DNA of 41,084 nt from Pseudomonadota bacterium (GTDB lineage: Bacteria > Pseudomonadota > Alphaproteobacteria > Rhizobiales > Beijerinckiaceae), in the NCBI GenBank assembly GCA_023450615.1, contig JAEXGT010000012.1, positions 1-41,084 on the forward strand, written 5' to 3'. Shown here in pieces: positions 1 to 6,985 of the stretch; within the stretch, counting starts at the first letter, position 1, and every line of letters begins with the position of its first letter. The notes under the pieces are model-generated. The model ran no database searches. It was given only the letters and a program-made list of their open reading frames with translations, and had not been told where the DNA came from. The position numbers were made by a program, and so were the translations under genes.

Positions 1-1095
1 GCAAAGAAGGCCGCTGCTGTCGAGTACGTTCGCGTCTGCTCCACCTACGGTTCAGGCTTCTTCTACATCCCCGGCACGGACACCTGCCTCCGCGTTGGCG
101 GCCGCGTTCGCGCTGAGTTCCGCTACCTGGAGCCGGAAGATCGCACCGACGACGCAACGGGCTTCCGCGCTCGTGGCCGCATCCAGCTCGACGCTCGTAC
201 CGCTACGGCTTACGGCCTGCTGCGCACGTTCGTCCGCTTCGAGATGACCCGCGACACCGGCGTGTACGGCTTCTCGTCCACCTACGCTGACGTCGACCAG
301 GCCTTCGTGCAGTTCGGTGGTCTGACCGCCGGTCGCGCTCAGACCTTCTTCGACAACCCCGACCTCGACACGCAGTCTTTCGGCACCATCCGTTGGTCGG
401 ACCAGCCGAACGTCAACCTGTTCGCTTACACCTTCTCCTTCGGCAACGGCTTCTCGGCCACCCTGTCGGTTGAAGAGCCCCGCTTCGCCGGCCGTGAAGC
501 TCTCGCTGACGTCAACGGTGACGTCGCTGGTCAGCGCGCTCCCGACCTGGTTGGCAACCTGACCTACTCGGGTACTTGGGGTTCGGCCACGCTTGGCGGT
601 GCATTGCATCAGGTCCGCAGCATTTTCCCTCAGGTTGACACCGAGTACGGCTTCGCCGTTACGGGCCAGATCAGCGCTAACCTGCCGATGCTTGCTGCCG
701 GCGACGCCCTGTGGCTCGCGGCAACCTACGCTGATGGCGCTGTCGGTTACCTCGGCTTCGGTGACGAAGTTGCAGAGGCCACCTACAACCTGAACGATGG
801 CGATATCGACACGACCCGCGGTTGGCAGGTTGCTGCCGGTCTGCGTCACTACTGGACCCCTGAAATCCGTCAGAACCTGTTCGGTTCGTTCGCACGCGTC
901 GAGTACGGCTCGAACACTGCCCTCGCAAACTCGGACTTCGATGAGTGGCGCGCTGGCACGAATTTGATCTGGACGCCGGTTTCCGGTCTGGATCTCGGTG
1001 TCGAGATTCTCTACGCCAACGAGAACCCGCGCGCTCCTGGCGTGCGTTCGACGGACACCTGGGAAGGCCGCGTCCGCGTTCAGCGCGACTTCTAA
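1..1095 (+). CDS. Omp2-type porin, 5' truncated by window edge
   Basis: Outer-membrane porin of the alphaproteobacterial Omp2b type (Porin_2 family), a trimeric beta-barrel for passive uptake of small hydrophilic solutes. The frame is open from base 1, so the signal peptide and first residues lie outside the window; 364 residues are visible. The N-terminal part has the family's paired Cys region (VCSTYGSGFFYIPG then TDTC) followed by the strand motif RVGGRVRAEF. The rest alternates aromatic and polar residues in short strands, and the last residues, VQRDF, give the C-terminal Phe typical of BAM substrates. The codon choice is strongly biased, as in highly expressed genes. It is monocistronic by position, with a strong terminator just after the stop. 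The family call is firm; substrate preference cannot be read. Confidence 0.95.
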   Translation, partial: AKKAAAVEYVRVCSTYGSGFFYIPGTDTCLRVGGRVRAEFRYLEPEDRTDDATGFRARGRIQLDARTATAYGLLRTFVRFEMTRDTGVYGFSSTYADVDQAFVQFGGLTAGRAQTFFDNPDLDTQSFGTIRWSDQPNVNLFAYTFSFGNGFSATLSVEEPRFAGREALADVNGDVAGQRAPDLVGNLTYSGTWGSATLGGALHQVRSIFPQVDTEYGFAVTGQISANLPMLAAGDALWLAATYADGAVGYLGFGDEVAEATYNLNDGDIDTTRGWQVAAGLRHYWTPEIRQNLFGSFARVEYGSNTALANSDFDEWRAGTNLIWTPVSGLDLGVEILYANENPRAPGVRSTDTWEGRVRVQRDF

Positions 1096-1116
1096 TCGGC
1101 TCAACCGATCGTTTGA

Positions 1117-1152
1117 GAAAACCCCGGTGGAAACACCGGGGTTTTCTTTTTT
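1117..1152 (+). terminator. Intrinsic terminator of the porin gene
   Basis: A perfect stem (ACCCCGGTG with CACCGGGGT, extended by A/T pairs) closes a GAAA loop and is followed by a T-rich run. It starts about 20 bases after the porin stop codon. Confidence 0.9.
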
Positions 1153-1275
1153 GTGCCCAGCCAGCTAATAGCCATCCTAGCCGCGCAGGTCGCCGACGTT
1201 AGGGTTTGCTCTATATGCGCCTCCTGAACATGTGCAGGTGATCCTGTGGCATGTGTGACGGCCAGGGACGAATTG

Positions 1276-1548
1276 ATGCCTCAACTCAAGCACCATCAGC
1301 TTTCCAAGTGCTTCCTTCTGATGATTGGCATGGTGAGCGCCAGCGCTGGATTGGCGGGATGTTCAGCAGACGTCTCGTACGGTTCGTACCGGTTCGGTCC
1401 CGGTTATGAGGCAGGGCAGGTTCATGAGAGCCGCGTGTATGGAAACGCCGAGCAGGGTCTTGGGGCCGAGAACTGCCGCACGATCATCAGGCGAGAGGCC
1501 GACGTCTTCGGCAGGCCTGCCTCCCAAGAGGAAACCGTCTGCCAATAG
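1276..1548 (+). CDS. Small predicted lipoprotein, function unknown
   Basis: A 90-residue protein with a type II signal peptide: basic N-region (KHHQLSK), hydrophobic core and lipobox LAGC near residue 29, so it is probably lipidated and membrane anchored. The mature part is Gly/Tyr-rich at first, then ends in a Cys-flanked stretch (NCRTIIRREADVFG to ETVCQ), a layout often seen in short Hyphomicrobiales envelope proteins of unknown role. The chosen ATG has an AGGGA-like ribosome site about 8 bases upstream. An in-frame upstream start at 1246 would add ten residues and spoil the signal peptide. I do not recognise a named family. Confidence 0.65.
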   Translation: MPQLKHHQLSKCFLLMIGMVSASAGLAGCSADVSYGSYRFGPGYEAGQVHESRVYGNAEQGLGAENCRTIIRREADVFGRPASQEETVCQ

Positions 1549-1582
1549 ACAAGCTCGAATGCGGACGCTCTCGCTTAATGAG

Positions 1583-1607
1583 GGAACGAACGCCCACTGT
1601 GACGGTT
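1583..1607 (+). promoter_or_regulatory. Candidate EcfG-type (general stress) promoter
   Basis: GGAAC at 1583-1587, a 16-base spacer, then GGTT at 1604-1607. The alphaproteobacterial EcfG consensus is GGAAC-N16/17-CGTT, so there is one mismatch in the -10 element. The -10 lies 36 bases before the ATG of the 24-residue gene at 1644, the same distance as the candidate upstream of nepR. Confidence 0.4.
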
Positions 1608-1643
1608 GGCATAGCGTCAATGCTTTGTCAGGAGAATACCGTC

Positions 1644-1718
1644 ATGAACAACATTATCTGGCTGATCGGCGCCATCGTCGTCGTCCTTGCGATCCTGTCG
1701 TTTTTGGGTCTGCGCTGA
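1644..1718 (+). CDS. 24-residue single-pass membrane protein
   Basis: The frame ATG to TGA encodes 24 residues: MNN, an unbroken hydrophobic segment (IIWLIGAIVVVLAILSFLGL) and a final Arg. It would span the inner membrane once with almost nothing outside it. AGGAG at 1630-1634 sits about nine bases before the ATG, which is a strong ribosome site. I recall similar 20-25 residue proteins ending in SFLGLR or SFFGLR in other Hyphomicrobiales but cannot verify this here. An EcfG-like promoter candidate precedes it. The role is unknown; stress-linked membrane micropeptide is an inference. Confidence 0.6.
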   Translation: MNNIIWLIGAIVVVLAILSFLGLR

Positions 1719-1796
1719 CGACATCTGATAGTGCGCTGTCAGGGCAGTACACCACTGCCCTGCAGCCATTTGAGGCGAGCAGGGCATATCACCGCC

Positions 1797-1949
1797 TCAA
1801 TAGATCATGGCCAGTACGGCCGATGCCACGTTCATGAGAGCCAGCGTTCCGACAAGGGCCGGAACGAGCGGCAGCCGCAGGCGAGGTCGCTGGTCGTCCT
1901 CGTGAGAAGTTCTGCCATGCAATAAAAGGCGAGAGCGCAGGGCGTCCAT
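1797..1949 (-). CDS. 50-residue membrane protein, unknown
   Basis: It encodes 50 residues: a charged, His/Asp/Arg-rich cytoplasmic half (about 1-26) followed by one hydrophobic segment (LPLVPALVGTLALMNVASAVLAMIY) running to the stop. The start is set by a strong ribosome site, AAGGAGAAG, about five bases before the ATG. The frame stays open upstream to 2045, but that part lacks a ribosome site and has a different composition. It lies tail to tail with the 24-residue gene. I recognise no family. Confidence 0.55.
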   Translation of the reverse strand: MDALRSRLLLHGRTSHEDDQRPRLRLPLVPALVGTLALMNVASAVLAMIY

Positions 1950-2049
1950 TGCTCTTCTCCTTGAGTGCTTTTCAATTAAGCATCGAAACCTTGAACCTCT
2001 CTCATCAAAAAGGAGGTGTGCTTTCGCACATCGTTGCCTGTTCATGTCA

Positions 2050-2292
2050 TCAATGGCGTGTCGCCGCTTTTTGGAACTGTAGAAGTTGGCCTTCGACCGC
2101 GCGCATCCGGGTCATGAGGCGGTCGAGTTCGCTGAGAAGGATCTTCTCGTCTTGTCGGGCCTTCTCGATCTGGTCGACCGAAGAGCCGTGGCGGATGCGC
2201 TGGAGAGCTTCAGCCAAGCGCCTGTCCAGAAGCCGCATGGCCCGCTCCAGATCCAGGAATTCCTGACGTAGCTGGTTCTCCTTGAACACCAC
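2050..2292 (-). CDS. Short coiled-coil protein, unknown
   Basis: About 80 residues, almost entirely amphipathic helix with heptad-like Leu/Ile/Met spacing and alternating Arg/Glu (NQLRQEFLDLERAMRLL, then KILLSELDRLMTRM and VEGQLLQF). A small soluble coiled coil that self-associates or binds a helical partner is likely. The start is uncertain. The GTG at 2292 keeps the whole heptad pattern; an ATG at 2238 has the better ribosome site (GGAG, six-base spacing) and would give 62 residues; the frame is open to 2421. No family is recognised and no enzyme motif is visible. Confidence 0.5.
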   Translation of the reverse strand: MVFKENQLRQEFLDLERAMRLLDRRLAEALQRIRHGSSVDQIEKARQDEKILLSELDRLMTRMRAVEGQLLQFQKAATRH

Positions 2293-2639
2293 TGGATCCC
2301 GTGGGCGAAGCAGAGATGATGAGGCTAAGGCTACAGCCCGCCGGCCGGTTCCACCAAGCGGAAAACCGGAAGCCGAATAAACTTTATCAGCGGCCAAGCT
2401 GAAACGGACAGCGTTCCTCACCGTTCTGTGATGGACGGCCTTCGTGGAACCGCCGGTTCCGCTCGAGGCCTTTTATGCTGCTTCCGCCGGCGCTGCGTAG
2501 GGTCGAGAAGCGGCAATCGACTGTAGCAAGAGCGCGCATTGTGCCGCTGGGCCGACAGGAACGGCGGGCATTCGTAACGTGCGTGTTAAACCAAGCTGCT
2601 GCGGTTGCCGAGAGATAGAGCAGGCAGAGGAGACGCCGC

Positions 2640-3035
2640 ATGGGACAACAGATCAATTCACATCGCATCGCACTGATTGTTGAGGATGATTTCGAAATCA
2701 GGGGCCTAGCAGCTGCTCTCCTGGAAGAAACCGACCTGTGTGTGGTTGAGATGTCCACCGCGGAAGAAGCTCTAGATTATTTGCGTAATCACGCGGAGGA
2801 AGTCGCGTTTCTCTTTGCTGATGTCCGACTCCCCTGTCTCATGAGCGGCGTCGACCTTGCTCGGACGGTGCGCATCAAATGGCCTTGGGTTCGAACTGTC
2901 CTGACATCGGGCCTTTCTCTCGATGAAAGCCTGAACGATGTGCCGCGGGATGTACGGTTCATGCCCAAGCCCTGGCGTGCGCTGGAGGTGTTGATGGAGG
3001 CTGAGCGGGCAACGCACGGCACTCGGCTCAGCTGA
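2640..3035 (+). CDS. Stand-alone response-regulator receiver protein
   Basis: 131 residues forming a single CheY-like receiver domain with no output domain. The acidic pocket is E15-D16-D17, the phosphoacceptor is D61 in FADVRLP, the conserved Thr/Ser is T89-S90 in VLTSG, and the switch Lys is K110 in the cis-Pro motif PKPW, so all key residues are present. Such single-domain regulators act through protein contact, for example as phosphate sinks or in branched relays feeding the general stress response. No histidine kinase is nearby. GAGGAG about eight bases upstream supports the ATG. It stands near nepR and stress-type membrane genes, but a PhyR-type sigma-like domain is absent, so it is not phyR. 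Confidence 0.85.
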   Translation: MGQQINSHRIALIVEDDFEIRGLAAALLEETDLCVVEMSTAEEALDYLRNHAEEVAFLFADVRLPCLMSGVDLARTVRIKWPWVRTVLTSGLSLDESLNDVPRDVRFMPKPWRALEVLMEAERATHGTRLS

Positions 3036-3117
3036 AGGCTCCTTTAGCGGATACGCATGATTGCACGCTTTCGGGAACCTTGGCGCTCGTTGGGAATTGG
3101 CGTCAGCAGAAAGGAAT

Positions 3118-3537
3118 ATGCTGATGCCGCAGACGAATGTCGCTACTGGTACGTTTCCCTCCCGCAAGGCAGCCGATCAGGCTGTTCGACGCCTCGTCTC
3201 TGGCGGCTTTGCCCGCAATAGCATCGAACTTCACCGGCATGACGAAGATGAGGGGTACGACCTCGAAATCCATACTCGTGCAGAGAATGTCAGGCGCGCC
3301 GAGCGTCTGATCCATGCTTCTTCGCCAGCTTCCGCAAGAGGCATGCGGCGCATGGGCCATATGGCTTCCGATGCCGTTCATACGGCTCGTTCGCATCCTC
3401 TCATTATGCTCGGTGCAGGCCTTCTCGCAGGCTTTGTGCTCTACAACCTGATCCCGCGCTCATCCGCAGAGGCGGACACGCGCCGCAGACATATGTCGCA
3501 GTCCGGCAATCGGAATGCGCGTCACGCTCGCCGTTGA
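3118..3537 (+). CDS. YflT-like N-terminal domain with one membrane helix
   Basis: 139 residues. Residues 8-60 resemble the general-stress protein 17M/YflT-like domain: TGTFPSRKAADQAVRRL, then a GGF-type turn and SIEL strand. A membrane segment (PLIMLGAGLLAGFVLYNLI) lies near residues 98-116 and an Arg/His-rich tail ends the protein, so it is probably an inner-membrane protein with a cytoplasmic regulatory-type domain. The start is the ATG following AGAAAGGA; the frame is open upstream to 3061 without a better site. YflT-like proteins are often stress-induced, which fits the adjacent nepR, but no clear EcfG promoter is visible before this gene. Confidence 0.65.
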   Translation: MLMPQTNVATGTFPSRKAADQAVRRLVSGGFARNSIELHRHDEDEGYDLEIHTRAENVRRAERLIHASSPASARGMRRMGHMASDAVHTARSHPLIMLGAGLLAGFVLYNLIPRSSAEADTRRRHMSQSGNRNARHARR

Positions 3538-3562
3538 TGTAAGATTAAGAAGCTCATGGATA

Positions 3563-3805
3563 TCAGCCGCTCAGATCGTCATCGTCTGAGCGGTTATGCG
3601 CTTCGAGTCTTTCCAGCAATTCCCTGATGCGGTCTGGAGCAGGCTCATTCAGCATGCCCTGATAGTCGGATTGAAGCTGACGTCCGATATTCCTGAGCAG
3701 TTCGTTCTGTCCAGCCGTTGTCAATCCGTTGGAGCCGATGCTCCATGCGGCATGTCTGGTCGCGGGGTGGGGCGGTCCATTGGCATTCTGGAACCGCTTC
3801 GGCAT
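3563..3805 (-). CDS. nepR: NepR-type anti-sigma factor
   Basis: An 80-residue protein whose C-terminal half matches the NepR signature: helix one LLRNIGRQLQSDYQGML, then the EPAPDRI linker (family EPVPDRF) and helix two RELLERLEAHN, with an acidic tail. NepR binds and silences the ECF sigma factor EcfG; phosphorylated PhyR removes NepR and so turns on the alphaproteobacterial general stress response. The start is fixed by GGAGGT five bases before the ATG. The N-terminal 35 residues are Pro/His-rich and probably disordered. Usually phyR and ecfG lie next to nepR; here neither does, so this may be a relocated or second copy. Confidence 0.8.
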   Translation of the reverse strand: MPKRFQNANGPPHPATRHAAWSIGSNGLTTAGQNELLRNIGRQLQSDYQGMLNEPAPDRIRELLERLEAHNRSDDDDLSG

Positions 3806-3840
3806 TCATACCTCCATTATTGCTCCGTGTGAGACTCAAG

Positions 3841-3865
3841 AACGGGCGAAGTAGCGGAGAGTTGC
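3841..3865 (-). promoter_or_regulatory. Candidate EcfG-type promoter of nepR
   Basis: On the reverse strand GCAAC (3865-3861), a 16-base spacer and CGTT (3844-3841). The -10 is exact and the -35 has one mismatch to GGAAC. It ends 36 bases before the nepR ATG. Autoregulation of nepR by EcfG is common, which supports the reading. Confidence 0.4.
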
Positions 3866-4057
3866 AGTTAAGTTTCTGGGAAAAATGCTCTTTTCGACTA
3901 CTCGGGAGTAGGAAAAATGAAGCAGAGATTCCAGAGGGAGCAACGCCGAATCATTCACTTGGGGATGAGCAGCCCAGGCGACCCACGGTCGCATTGGTTT
4001 CGTTCGAAGCGTGGTCCACAAGCTCGGCATTAACAAAAGGGCTGGGGGGCTTTGGTC

Positions 4058-4225
4058 ATGCGCGAAGTATTGATGGTCTATATTGGCGGAGTCATCCTGC
4101 TCCTGGCGGTCTGCACAATGATTGGTGGAGAGGAGAAAGTCGGTTTTGACCACATTCTCATCGCAGCCTTCGGATGGCCCATCTTCACGCCGATTCTCGC
4201 TGTGAAAGCATGGAATAACCGATAA
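4058..4225 (+). CDS. 55-residue membrane protein, unknown
   Basis: An uninterrupted ATG-TAA frame encodes 55 residues with two hydrophobic segments: LMVYIGGVILLLAVCTMIGG (about 5-24), a short charged loop (EEKVGFD), then ILIAAFGWPIFTPILAV (about 34-50) and a basic end KAWNNR. The topology is probably N-out/C-in or a hairpin with both ends inside. The ribosome site is poor (a G-run about ten bases upstream). It is the last gene before the gene-free AT-rich stretch. No family is recognised; the hydrophobic pattern and clean start and stop are the only support. Confidence 0.5.
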   Translation: MREVLMVYIGGVILLLAVCTMIGGEEKVGFDHILIAAFGWPIFTPILAVKAWNNR

Positions 4226-4245
4226 CCTTCTGGCGCTGAGCAGCG

Positions 4246-4289
4246 TTTGGGTTGGTGCAGCGTTTCTTTTGGGTTGGTGCAGCGTTTCT
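4246..4289. repeat. 22-bp tandem direct repeat, two copies
   Basis: The unit TTTGGGTTGGTGCAGCGTTT plus CT occurs twice head to tail without a mismatch, preceded by a partial unit end (CAGCG). It lies 20 bases after the stop of the 55-residue gene. Confidence 0.85.
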
Positions 4290-4310
4290 TAGGAACGAAG
4301 TATCTCGGCA

Positions 4311-4342
4311 AAGAAAAACGCCCCCCGCGGGGAGGGCGCTAA
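4311..4342 (-). terminator. Leftward terminator-like hairpin
   Basis: On the reverse strand GCGCCC...GGGGGGCG forms a GC-rich stem followed by TTTTTCTTT. No annotated leftward gene feeds it, so it hints at an unrecognised transcript from 4343-4620. Confidence 0.5.
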
Positions 4343-4617
4343 AGTTGCGATCCGTAGGGGCAAAATAAAGGATCGTCCTCCGTAGGTAATAATTCTTTCA
4401 AAAAAAGCTACCATTATTTCTTATCTCTAAAGGAGTACTCCGAAAGTTCATATACTTTCGGGGTGCGACAGAACTATTCAGCATTGATCGAAGCAGGGCA
4501 AATCAGATAGTGATTTTTATGCCGTGGGGGTAAAACGGCCAGATGGGCTGCGACCTGCATCAAATAAAAAGGCGGGCGCAGTCCTCATTATTTAGGTATT
4601 GATAAGTCTATCAAAGA

Positions 4618-4651
4618 AAAGAGCCGCGATCAGGTGCAGATCTGACCGCGG
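4618..4651 (-). terminator. Second leftward terminator-like hairpin
   Basis: Arms AGCCGCG-TCAG and CTGA-CGCGGCT, each with one bulged or mismatched base, close an 8-base loop. The reverse strand continues with TCTTTTCTTT. Another stem (4657-4682) lies directly upstream on that strand. Confidence 0.45.
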
Positions 4652-4903
4652 CTTTGGCCGTGATTATGGAATAAGTCACGGCAGTACCCAATGAAAAACT
4701 GATCTTTATTTGCAACATAGCTCAGGTTTGCGAATAATATTCGTTTAAAGCCGTGCTTGAGAGATCGCAATTAGACCATATGGCCTAATGGATCTGTCCT
4801 CACTTCAGGAAGCGCTTTGCCGGGTGAGGCAGCCGAGGCACGCTTCGCATCGCGCCTATGGTCTCGGCCTCTGTCTGGCGGAAAAGAATCGGCCAGGAAG
4901 GTT

Positions 4904-4989
4904 TGGTGCGGACGGCGGGGGTCGAACCCGCACGGGCATAGCCCGAGGGATTTTAAGTCCCTTGCGTCTACCGGTTTCGCCACGTCCGC
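4904..4989 (-). tRNA. tRNA-Leu (anticodon TAA)
   Basis: The reverse strand gives acceptor GCGGACG paired with CGTCCGC, discriminator A and an encoded CCA (4904-4906). The anticodon arm GGGACTTAAAATCCC has TAA as its anticodon. A long variable arm (CGGGCTATGCCCG) marks it as a class II tRNA, and the T-loop reads GGTTCGAACCC. It reads UUA/UUG leucine codons. Confidence 0.97.
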
Positions 4990-5049
4990 ATTGCTTGAGG
5001 GTTATCGGGCCTGCGGCTGGAGCGCAAGCCTACAGCGCGTCCGAGGCCC

Positions 5050-6237
5050 TTACTCAGGTGTGCGAAAACCGTAGATCCAGTCGTAGCGGTTCGACATGCT
5101 CTCAGGGCCGATCAACTGCATGAATTTGTCCCGCCCGAAGGCGACGAGGGAGCCCGAGTGATAGATGCGCCCATTCTTGCGGCCTTCGGCCTGGATGTGG
5201 CGAACCCGGCCGAGGCGATGGCCCTCATAGGCCGAGAGCGCCTGGGTCACATCCTGTTGCCCGTTTGGCAGAAGAGCGCCGAGAGTGGCTGCGTCCTCGA
5301 TGGCGAGGGCTGCGCCTTGCGCCAGGAAGGGCAGGACCGGATGGGCGGCGTCGCCGAGAACGGCGATGCGGCCTTGGGCGAGCAGCTTGATCCGGTGATG
5401 GAACAGAGACCAGCGCAGCCATTCCTGCGGCTTGCTCAGAAGCTCGAGCAAGGCAGGGTCGGCGTTCCTGTAGTGGGAGAGCAGATCCTCCGTGCGTCCC
5501 GGCGCAGCCCAGCCCTCTACAGGATTTCTGGCCCTCTCGATGGCGATCACGTTGATGAGGTGTCCGCTGAAGATGGGGTAGTGAACCACATGCCCCCGGG
5601 CCCCAAGCCAGAGGCCTGTTTCATTGCCCGCGAGTTCCGGCGGTGCGCTCTTGCGGTCTAGGGTAGCGCGCCAGGCGATATATCCGTGGAAGGCTGGTGA
5701 GGCCGTGTCGCCGATGGCGCGCCTGACCTTGGACCAGACGCCATCCGCGCCGATGACCGCATCCGCCGTCAGGGTCTCCCGCGATCCGTTCGACGAGGTC
5801 CAGACGAGTTCCGCATGTTCGGCACCGTCCCGCACCGTCTCGACCTTCCGGCCGGTCACGATGCGGATCGAGCTCTCCGAGCGCACAGCGTCGAGCAGGA
5901 TGGTTTGCAGGTCGGCCCGGTGAATGACCCAATAGGGCGCGCCGTAGCGCTGCTGCATATAGGGTCCGAGAGCAACCTCGCCGATGCGCTTGCCGGAGGA
6001 TATGCCGCGTACGATCACGCGCTCGGGCAGCGTCGCTACCCGCCGCAGGGCGGGGCCAAGGCCCAGCTTGACCAGGATGCGGCTGGCATTGGGCGAGAGC
6101 TGAAGGCCCGCTCCCACCTCGCTGAAGCCCGGGCGGCGCTCGATAAGGGTTACGGAATGGCCCTGCCGGGCGAAATGGAGTGCTGCCGTCAGACCGCCGA
6201 TTCCGGCGCCGACGATGGCGATGGAAAGCCCTGACAC
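5050..6237 (-). CDS. FAD-dependent aromatic-ring monooxygenase
   Basis: 395 residues of the class A flavoprotein monooxygenase family (salicylate hydroxylase/3-hydroxybenzoate 6-hydroxylase type), which use NAD(P)H and O2 to hydroxylate an aromatic ring. The dinucleotide motif GAGIGG is at residues 10-15, with the acidic end of strand two at E33-R34. The NAD(P)H/FAD-contact DG motif is at D165-G166 (IGADGVWSK), and the ribityl-binding GD motif at G295-D296 (LGDAAHPVLPFLAQG). Length and motif spacing are normal. Its stop is near tRNA-Leu, and its start is two bases after the end of the zf-CHCC gene, so the two are probably co-transcribed. The substrate is not readable; no ring-cleavage genes are nearby. 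Confidence 0.85.
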   Translation of the reverse strand: MSGLSIAIVGAGIGGLTAALHFARQGHSVTLIERRPGFSEVGAGLQLSPNASRILVKLGLGPALRRVATLPERVIVRGISSGKRIGEVALGPYMQQRYGAPYWVIHRADLQTILLDAVRSESSIRIVTGRKVETVRDGAEHAELVWTSSNGSRETLTADAVIGADGVWSKVRRAIGDTASPAFHGYIAWRATLDRKSAPPELAGNETGLWLGARGHVVHYPIFSGHLINVIAIERARNPVEGWAAPGRTEDLLSHYRNADPALLELLSKPQEWLRWSLFHHRIKLLAQGRIAVLGDAAHPVLPFLAQGAALAIEDAATLGALLPNGQQDVTQALSAYEGHRLGRVRHIQAEGRKNGRIYHSGSLVAFGRDKFMQLIGPESMSNRYDWIYGFRTPE

Positions 6238-6238
6238 C

Positions 6239-6502
6239 TTACCGCGAGGAAGGGTCGGTTGCGAAATCGGGCTCCCAGACGCACTCAGCCGGACGGGCCT
6301 CGTCGGCTTTCAGGGAAGGATCGTATTTGAACAGGGTCGAGCAATAGGAGCAGACCGTCTCGGTGTCATAACCCATGTCGATGAAGATATGGGGATGATC
6401 GAAGGGCGGCTTTGCCCCAATGCACATGAACTCCTTCGAGCCCACGTGAATGACGGGAACGCCCGGGTCGTTGTGAAAGTGGGGGGTGCCTTTGTCAGCC
6501 AT
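6239..6502 (-). CDS. zf-CHCC (NDUFS6-like) zinc-binding protein
   Basis: 87 residues with a zf-CHCC layout: C27, H36/H38, then C51 and C54 in VCSYCSTLFKYD, enough to hold one zinc. The family includes NDUFS6, an accessory subunit of mitochondrial complex I, and alphaproteobacteria carry short homologues thought to serve NADH dehydrogenase assembly. That role here is inferred from the family, because no nuo genes are in the window. The start MADKGTPHFHN matches what I recall of homologues; the frame continues upstream to 6817 with atypical sequence and was not used. Only one base separates it from the downstream FAD monooxygenase. Confidence 0.75.
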   Translation of the reverse strand: MADKGTPHFHNDPGVPVIHVGSKEFMCIGAKPPFDHPHIFIDMGYDTETVCSYCSTLFKYDPSLKADEARPAECVWEPDFATDPSSR

Positions 6503-6808
6503 TGCCGTCGCTTTGAAGCCATGAAATTTGCGCGCACCATAATGACTGAGGGGCCATGCGCCTAGACCAAAAATTTCAGTATTCATGACCCATGTTCCGC
6601 CTCGGGCAGGCCGGTGCATCTCTCGTGCCAGGGAAAGACGGTGCGGGGAGTGAAGATTGCAAGGCCGGATGCAGCCTCTCGGGAGGCGGGGCCGATGGCA
6701 GATCGTTTCAAAGAGCAAGCGGGAGTGACCTCGCGAGCTTTCAGCTCCGAGGGTGTGGGGCGAGGGAGGCGCGAGGAGGCGTCTGGCTCGATGCTGTGTG
6801 AGTGTGTG

Positions 6809-6979
6809 AAGAACCAAACGGCTCCTCGCGCACGGTTCTTTTAGGCGGACACCGCATCATTCCTGCAAGGATGTGCGGGGGCCTCCTGCCGGAGGACTTG
6901 CGTCAGTCTCATCCGCAGGACCGCTCCCGGCTCCACAATCACGACGCCTCGCGAGCGCGTCCCTCTCTGAGCCGGGACA
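6809..6979 (-). ncRNA. Candidate structured small RNA under SOS control
   Basis: A promoter at 6986-7014 predicts a leftward transcript starting near 6979. The first transcribed bases enter a perfect 9-bp stem (6969-6977 with 6925-6933) that encloses a 5-bp stem (6957-6961 with 6943-6947). Next come a CCTCC-GGCA-GGAGG hairpin (6882-6895), a stem 6852-6856 with 6874-6878 holding an inner TCCT/AGGA stem, and a final 7-bp stem (6809-6815 with 6834-6840). A 23-codon frame (6912-6841) lies inside but has a weak ribosome site. I do not recognise tmRNA, SRP, RNase P or 6S features. The RNA is an inference from promoter and stems. Confidence 0.35.
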
Positions 6980-6985
6980 ACACCA

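Larger units (their letters stand above)
4226..4903. other. AT-rich gene-free stretch with hairpins and a tandem repeat
   Basis: No convincing gene is present in these 678 bases, whose AT content is clearly above the surroundings. It contains a 22-bp tandem repeat (4246-4289), a terminator-like hairpin for leftward transcripts (4311-4342), a hairpin with 8-bp arms CCGAAAGT/ACTTTCGG (4440-4461), a second leftward terminator-like hairpin (4618-4651), a hairpin with 7-bp arms GCCGTGA/TCACGGC (4657-4682) and a 13-bp palindrome CGAATAATATTCG (4731-4743). Leftward small RNAs would explain the terminators, but no strong promoter is visible. Confidence 0.6.

Noticed and set aside
52..1104. Long reverse frame opposite the porin gene
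   Set aside because: It mirrors the strongly biased codons of the porin; no ribosome site and no domain.
2558..2585. GGAAC upstream of the receiver gene as EcfG promoter
   Set aside because: Only CGTG at 19 bases follows; spacing and -10 do not fit.
3917..4033. 38-residue basic frame (MKQRFQREQ...) before the 55-residue gene
   Set aside because: A GGAG-like site is present, but the composition is that of a random Arg-rich frame, it has no hydrophobic or domain pattern, and nothing else supports it.
4904..4989. Long frames crossing the tRNA-Leu gene
   Set aside because: They run through the tRNA and have no ribosome site.
6503..6817. N-terminal extension of the zf-CHCC gene giving 192 residues
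   Set aside because: The added part starts at TTG, is low in complexity and lacks a ribosome site; the 87-residue form matches the family.
6841..6912. 23-codon frame as SOS-induced toxin or leader peptide
   Set aside because: No hydrophobic stretch, no run of regulatory codons and a poor ribosome site; it overlaps stems that explain the sequence better.
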